This document shows positions 59,901-64,000 of a DNA stretch of 64,000 bases, one piece after another. The notes beneath the pieces are model-generated. The model saw nothing but the letters and a program-made list of their open reading frames with translations, ran no database searches and was not told where the DNA came from. The stretch spans positions 63,815,001 through 63,879,000 of the forward strand of contig NC_064826.1 in assembly GCF_024166365.1 (NCBI RefSeq). Direction: 5' to 3'. Position numbers and translations under genes: made by a program. The first letter of the stretch is position 1; every line of letters starts with the position of its first letter. The stretch comes from Elephas maximus indicus. Its lineage: Eukaryota > Chordata > Mammalia > Proboscidea > Elephantidae.

Positions 59901-61276
59901 AGGAGCAGCTGGTGGATTCAAACTTTTTGTCCCTCTTGCTTTTCCTTTTTTCTCCCTCATTTTTGCATTCTGTCTCCTAAAGGTAGACTTTTTAAGAAAC
60001 TATTCAACCCTATGGAGCAGGTCTACTCTGTAATACATGGAGTTGCCATGAGTCAAAGCTGACTCCTTGATAACAGATTTGGTTTTTTGGATTCAGTCCT
60101 TTCTCCAGTGCAGAAAGTATTTAATCTGATTACATAAACACAACAGTCTTAGATAAGCCCAAGAATGCTCAGATAAATCTTTGCTATAAACATTGCCTGC
60201 CTGCAGTGGGGGCAGGAACTCTGATCAGAGATACAGGGTGGGAAGTTTGAGCAGCTCCACCCTTTCCAGAGTCAGGCTTTCTTTGATGGCTCCGTCATTT
60301 TGTGAAATTCCAGAACAGGGTGCACACCCATAGTAAGTGAGCATTTTGGCCAGACATACCTCAAAACATGACTGCACCTGTTTATTCACATGGAAAATTG
60401 GAAGGGGGGTATATTTTAGTTCCTAAAATAGTGTAAAACCAATCCGTTTCCTTCAAATCAATTCTAACTCATAGCAACCCTGTAGGACAGAGTAGAACTG
60501 CCCGCATAGAGTTGCCAAGGAGCAGCTGGTAGATTTGAACTGCCAACCTTTTGGTTAGCAGCTGATCTCTTAACCACTGCGCCACCTGGGCTTCAAAATA
60601 GAATAACGCCCCCCTTCAGAAAAAATAAATAAATAAACCTGTCGCTGTGGAGTTGATTCCAACTGATAGCAACCCTGTAGGACAGAGTAGAACTGCCCCA
60701 CAGGGGCTCCAAGGCTGTAATCTTTACAGAAGCAGACTGCCACATCTTTTCCACTGCAAACTGGCTGGTGGATTAACACTGCTGACCTTTGGTTAGCAGC
60801 TGAGCGCTTTAACCACTTGCCACCAGGGCTCCTTAAATAGTGTACATACGTCATAATTGTATTTTAACAGAAGCAGGAAATTATATGAGGCATAATGGAT
60901 AGAGATTGCTGGGGATTATCTGTATAATGCAGTGACTTTCAAACTTTTTTCACCTTGATCAATAGTAAGATATACATTTTACGTAGATTATACATGTGTT
61001 GTACTCTAATATTTCTATGTCATTTAAAAAAAAAATATGCTTCTTGCTCCCAGTTATATCAGCTTCACTGCTTCACTTAAGGTGGTGATAAACATTTTGA
61101 ACAGCCCTCACTTAATTCATTTTCTTTTGTTTTTTCTTGCTGTTTTTAAGGTGTCTAAATGCTCTGAAGAAATAAAGAACTATATTGAAGAACGTTCTGG
61201 AGAGGATCCCCTGGTTAAGGGAATTCCAGAAGACAAGAATCCCTTTAAAGAAAAAGGCAGCTGCATTATTTCATAA
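56810..61276 (+). CDS. GNG11: G protein gamma-11 subunit, 2 coding exons
   Basis: This is a farnesylated gamma subunit of heterotrimeric G proteins that forms beta-gamma dimers at the plasma membrane. Exons 56810-56905 and 61151-61276 join in phase 0 after codon 32 and give 73 residues, as in human. The protein starts MPALHIEDLPEKEKLK, has the coiled-coil region and the DPLVKGIPEDKNPFKEKG block, and ends in the CaaX box CIIS (human CVIS). From memory it differs from human only at Leu17 and Ile71. The exon split is identical to GNGT1 16 kb upstream on the same strand, so the two are tandem duplicates. The intron (4245 bp, GTAAGT...TTTTTAAG) carries five SINE pieces and two copies of an unassigned repeat. 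Confidence 0.96.
57313..57352. repeat. AT microsatellite in GNG11 intron
   Basis: (TA)n interrupted by GTTTGGG. Confidence 0.9.
57505..57850 (+). repeat. Unassigned interspersed repeat, copy A (GNG11 intron)
   Basis: Aligns by eye with 59463-59800 over about 340 bp in the same orientation. Shared landmarks are TTTATAATTTCTAG, AGTAAATAATT, AAATTCAGTGAGA and GGCGTTTCTGTAA. I do not recognise the family. Confidence 0.6.
57851..59462. other. GNG11 intron, nothing recognised
   Basis: No repeat or ORF of note between the two copies of the unassigned repeat. Confidence 0.35.
59463..59800 (+). repeat. Unassigned interspersed repeat, copy B (GNG11 intron)
   Basis: Second copy of the repeat at 57505. 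Its start, CAGTGGACTCCACACTGG, is loosely like a hAT-type terminus, but I cannot see a matching far end. Confidence 0.6.
59812..59926 (-). mobile_element. AfroSINE, 5'-truncated, in GNG11 intron
   Basis: Antisense tail (GTTGCCATCGAGTTGATTCC) to GAGCAGCTGGTGGATTCAAA; the tRNA-like head is missing. Confidence 0.85.
60005..60085 (+). mobile_element. AfroSINE 3' fragment in GNG11 intron
   Basis: CCTATGGAGCAGGTCTACTC to CATGAGTCAAAGCTGACTCC; the first half is missing. Confidence 0.8.
60436..60596 (-). mobile_element. AfroSINE (short subtype) in GNG11 intron
   Basis: Antisense tail and a complete head (ACCACTGCGCCACCTGGGCT). Confidence 0.9.
60627..60834 (-). mobile_element. AfroSINE (intermediate subtype) in GNG11 intron
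   Basis: Antisense (AAT)n-type tail, CAGAAGCAGACTGCCACATC middle and CTTGCCACCAGGGCTCC head. Confidence 0.9.
61151..61276 (+). CDS. GNG11: GNG11 coding exon 2
   Basis: The acceptor is TTTTTAAG|GTG. It encodes VSKCSEEIKNYIEERSG and on to GSCIIS, with stop TAA at 61274-61276. Confidence 0.95.
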   Translation: MSKCSEEIKNYIEERSGEDPLVKGIPEDKNPFKEKGSCIIS

Positions 61277-61558
61277 ATAACTCTGGGGAGCCACGTCATT
61301 CTCAGTGGAAGAGTTAGTTCGTTTTAGTTTTTCCAAATGAAACCAACATGCCTTTTAAGGAAGGGAAAAATGAAATTTGAACAAGACTTTCTTAAGCCCT
61401 TGATAGATATGGCTATGTACAAAAGCCTCTGTGCTTCTCATCTTTGCTCACTTTGCACCCCTTTTGAAAAAGGACAGAAAGAATCAAATGTACAATTATG
61501 GAAGTAAGGACCTTACTCGTGCACGACTCACCTCTTCAGTATATTGCTTGATGCCTCA

Positions 61559-61564
61559 AATAAA
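61559..61564 (+). promoter_or_regulatory. GNG11 polyadenylation signal
   Basis: AATAAA 283 nt after the stop codon, the first canonical signal in the presumed 3' UTR (61277 to about 61585). Confidence 0.65.
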
Positions 61565-61585
61565 ATTTTATCTCTGGAAAATAAG

Positions 61586-62156
61586 TGTGGGTGATTTAAG
61601 AAGGCACTTGTCATGTGTTAGCGTTTATATTTCTCCCAATCACCTTTTGATTGTTTGGGACATGTACCAAAAGATTAAATGGCTTGTTAGATCGAGTCTC
61701 AAATCCAACTTTCTTTGCTTCAAGTCTCACCAGGTTTACAGTGCCAAGTTCTGACTTCTGGAATGTGTTTGATCTTATTTAACCATCAGGAACTGAGTGA
61801 GTAGAATTCCTAAGAAAAATGTTGACCAGAGTCAAATTATCTGAGTCAGGAGCCAAGCCAAGCCACGTCTGCATTAGCACTGCCCTGGTTTACCATCATT
61901 CAGTGCCTTGTTCAAAGTGTTGCTGCGATAGTGGCCTTTGGGGAAGGGGCCAGCTGGCTAGGTTGGAGTCAGGAAGTGCCCTGGCCTAGGCAGTACTGGC
62001 TTTGGGAGCTGGTACATTTGCCGGCAGGGGTCAGCATCTGATGTACTGCAGGTTTTGCTGTTTTGGCCCAGGCACTTGGCTTTCTGCAATTCTTTCATCA
62101 GTCTTTTCCCGCAGGCCCCAGGCAAGACTACTCTTTTCCTTCTCATTCCATCAAAC
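61586..62156. other. Downstream flank of GNG11
   Basis: Beyond the presumed polyadenylation site. Somewhat GC-rich near 61930-62110. No gene identified. Confidence 0.35.
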
Positions 62157-62376
62157 AACAACAACAACAAAAAACCCCACTGCCGTTGAATTGATTCTCA
62201 CTCATAGCCACCACGTAGGAAAGAGTAGAACTATCCATAGAGTTTCTAAGGCTATAAATCTTCATGGAAGCTGATTGCCACATCTTTCTATCTTGGAGCA
62301 CTGTCTTGGTGGGTTTCAACAACTGACCTTTGGGTTAGGAGTGAAGCTCTTTTAACCACTGTGCCACCAGGGCTCT
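62157..62376 (-). mobile_element. AfroSINE (intermediate subtype)
   Basis: Antisense (CAA)n tail, CTGATTGCCACATCTTTCTA middle, head CTGTGCCACCAGGGCTC. Confidence 0.88.
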
Positions 62377-62769
62377 TTCCCATCTTACAGGGGAGGCCAG
62401 GAAGGCAGTGGGGAACCACAACTCCAGTGGTTTTAGCCCAAGGATGCCACACACCAGGGCATGTGGCCTGGCAAATCCCCTAGAAGCTACCTGCAGCTGC
62501 AGCTTTAAAGAGGGGGTCCTTTTATGGAGCATTCATCTCCCTCGCCATTCTAACTTTTGGATATACATTGCTCCAGGTTTGGGCCAAAATTAATACAAGC
62601 AAAACCCTTGCTCAAATGCCATGTAGTCGCTGACTCATCCTTCAAGTTTTAGTGTGGCATATGGAGTACATTTAGGCACCATAAGCCCAAAGTTTTTACT
62701 AGGCCTTTTCTCCACTTACACGTATAAGTGTAACTTATGCCAAGGTGGTGAGACCCAGTGTATGTCTAA
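62377..62769. other. Unassigned DNA
   Basis: No gene or repeat identified. Confidence 0.35.
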
Positions 62770-63230
62770 CTGCTCTAGCACCATTTACTAGAAAGTCTTT
62801 TCCTCCTGCATTGAATTGCCTTTGCTCCTTTGTCAAAAATTGATGGGGCATATTTGTGTGGATATATTTCTGCTTATTCAGTTCCATTGATTTATTTGTC
62901 TAGCTTTCTGCCAGTACCTCACTTTCTTCAGCACCATAGCTATATAGTAAGTATTAATATTGGGTAGAGTGATTCCTCCCACTATATTCTCCTTTTTCAA
63001 AATTGTTTTTGGCTATTCTATGGCCTTTCTCTTTCCATGTAAATTTTAGAATAAACTTGTCTGTGCCTACAAAGAAACTTGCTGGGGTTTTGATAGAAAT
63101 TGTATTAGACTTACAGATCAAATAGGGGAGAACTGACCTCTTTACCAGGACGAGTCTTACCATATGTAAATACAATATGCCTTTCCAAATATTTAAGTCT
63201 TGCAATTCTATTCAGATGTGCTTTGTTCTG
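62770..63230 (-). mobile_element. L1 LINE fragment, antisense
   Basis: Plus-strand phrases such as CAGCACCATAGCTATATAGT, TTTTGGCTATTCTATGGCC and TTTTGATAGAAATTGTATTA are the antisense of an old L1. No coding capacity is left. Confidence 0.65.
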
Positions 63231-63299
63231 TAGATGCTGTTGGGGTTCCCACTTAATCCTTCCTGGTGTCATCTGCAGGTGTGGAAGAACTGTAGTAAC

Positions 63300-63450
63300 A
63301 AAAATGTCTACAGTAGAGGTCACCATCTGTGTTTTGTAAATAACGTTTCATTGGAACACAGCCACACCCACTCATGTACATAGTGTCTATGGCCACTTTC
63401 ACAGTATGGTAATAGTTGTGACAGAGGCCACATTGCCTGACAAGGACTCA
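63300..63450 (+). mobile_element. Ancient hAT-like DNA transposon piece
   Basis: TTTCATTGGAACACAGCCAC, TGTCTATGGCCACTTTCACA and GTGACAGAGGCCACATTGCC are phrases of the second half of the same family as 36668-36865. Confidence 0.6.
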
Positions 63451-64000
63451 TCTTCAAGAAAACAAATTAAAATCTAGAAGTACAACAATTCATTAAAGTT
63501 GTTTATATATGGGTTTAGTATAACTATCACATGACTCTCAAAATGAGTGTCTTAATAATATTTTGTCCAAGGAGGCAAAATGCATTATTTTACACCATAA
63601 GTCTGTGTTGTGATATGACATATAGATCTTTATTTTCACGCAACAAACATATGACACCAGAATGTATTTTAAGATTGTTTTGTCGTTTTATTTACATTTA
63701 TAGTCTGTGCTCTCTTTAAACAGACTATAAATACACAAACACACTCACGCACTCATCATTGTGTTTTGAGCTGATTCTTACATGTATTCTTTTGCTGTAA
63801 AAGCAGCCATTAATACTTGGAATTTTCAACTTGGAGTAGAGAGTAATTTAGGCATTTAAAAATATTCATTTCAGTTTGATTCAACAAATGGACTAAGGAC
63901 CTGTAAACATGACATTTAATAGACAAGTTCAGCCAGTATTTTTCCTTCATTCTAGGAATTTGCAGTCAAAGTAAATGGTAGCGACATTTATCAAGTCCAA
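63451..64000. other. Unassigned AT-rich DNA at window end
   Basis: No gene or repeat identified. BET1 would be expected further right if human gene order holds. Confidence 0.35.

Noticed and set aside
1-64000. CRISPR array, operon or phage-like system
   Set aside because: No regularly spaced identical repeats with unique spacers, no bacterial gene spacing, and spliced vertebrate genes throughout. The regular array at 45520-46920 is an L1 5' UTR.

Overview
The window is mammalian nuclear DNA, almost certainly from a proboscidean (elephant or close relative). About forty copies or pieces of the AfroSINE family are scattered through it, together with RTE/BovB-type LINE pieces whose 3' tip resembles the SINE tail, and L1 copies of the elephant lineage. 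The spliced host genes and their order (TFPI2, GNGT1, GNG11) match the conserved mammalian block found on human 7q21.3.

Layout. Positions 1-16300 hold no host gene that I can see. They contain a 5'-truncated L1 nested in an older LINE, RTE pieces, SINEs, an ancient L1M-like stretch, and unassigned AT-rich DNA. TFPI2 lies on the minus strand at 16302-20307 in five coding exons, with a CpG-rich promoter just to its right. Positions 20700-36400 are intergenic and hold two internally deleted RTE elements, ancient L2 and MIR sequence, a 5'-inverted L1 inserted in an L2, a truncated L1 and, 15 bp beyond it, a solo MaLR-type LTR. GNGT1 is on the plus strand with coding exons at 36411-36506 and 40274-40402. 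Positions 41000-55500 contain a full-length but decayed L1 (45070-52913), with a 5' UTR made of tandem monomers and 19-bp target duplications, plus a younger truncated L1 (54195-55463). GNG11 is on the plus strand with coding exons at 56810-56905 and 61151-61276, starting in a CpG-rich promoter.

Gene functions. TFPI2 encodes a secreted protein with three Kunitz serine-protease-inhibitor domains. GNGT1 and GNG11 are tandem paralogous heterotrimeric G-protein gamma subunits with the same exon split after codon 32 and farnesylation-type CaaX ends (CVIS and CIIS). GNGT1 is the rod-photoreceptor (transducin) gamma; GNG11 is broadly expressed.

The most interesting host-gene signal is in TFPI2. Its first Kunitz domain carries Arg at the P2' position, where human has Leu. 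Its second domain has a basic P1 Lys and canonical Kunitz cysteine spacing, where human has an acidic P1 and extra residues. The most interesting repeat signals are the L1 5' UTR monomer array, a 20-bp AfroSINE stub with intact target duplications, a triplicated target site from two stacked SINE insertions, and an unassigned repeat present twice in the GNG11 intron. I saw no CRISPR array, operon or other microbial system. All family names come from memory and reading, not from a database search.
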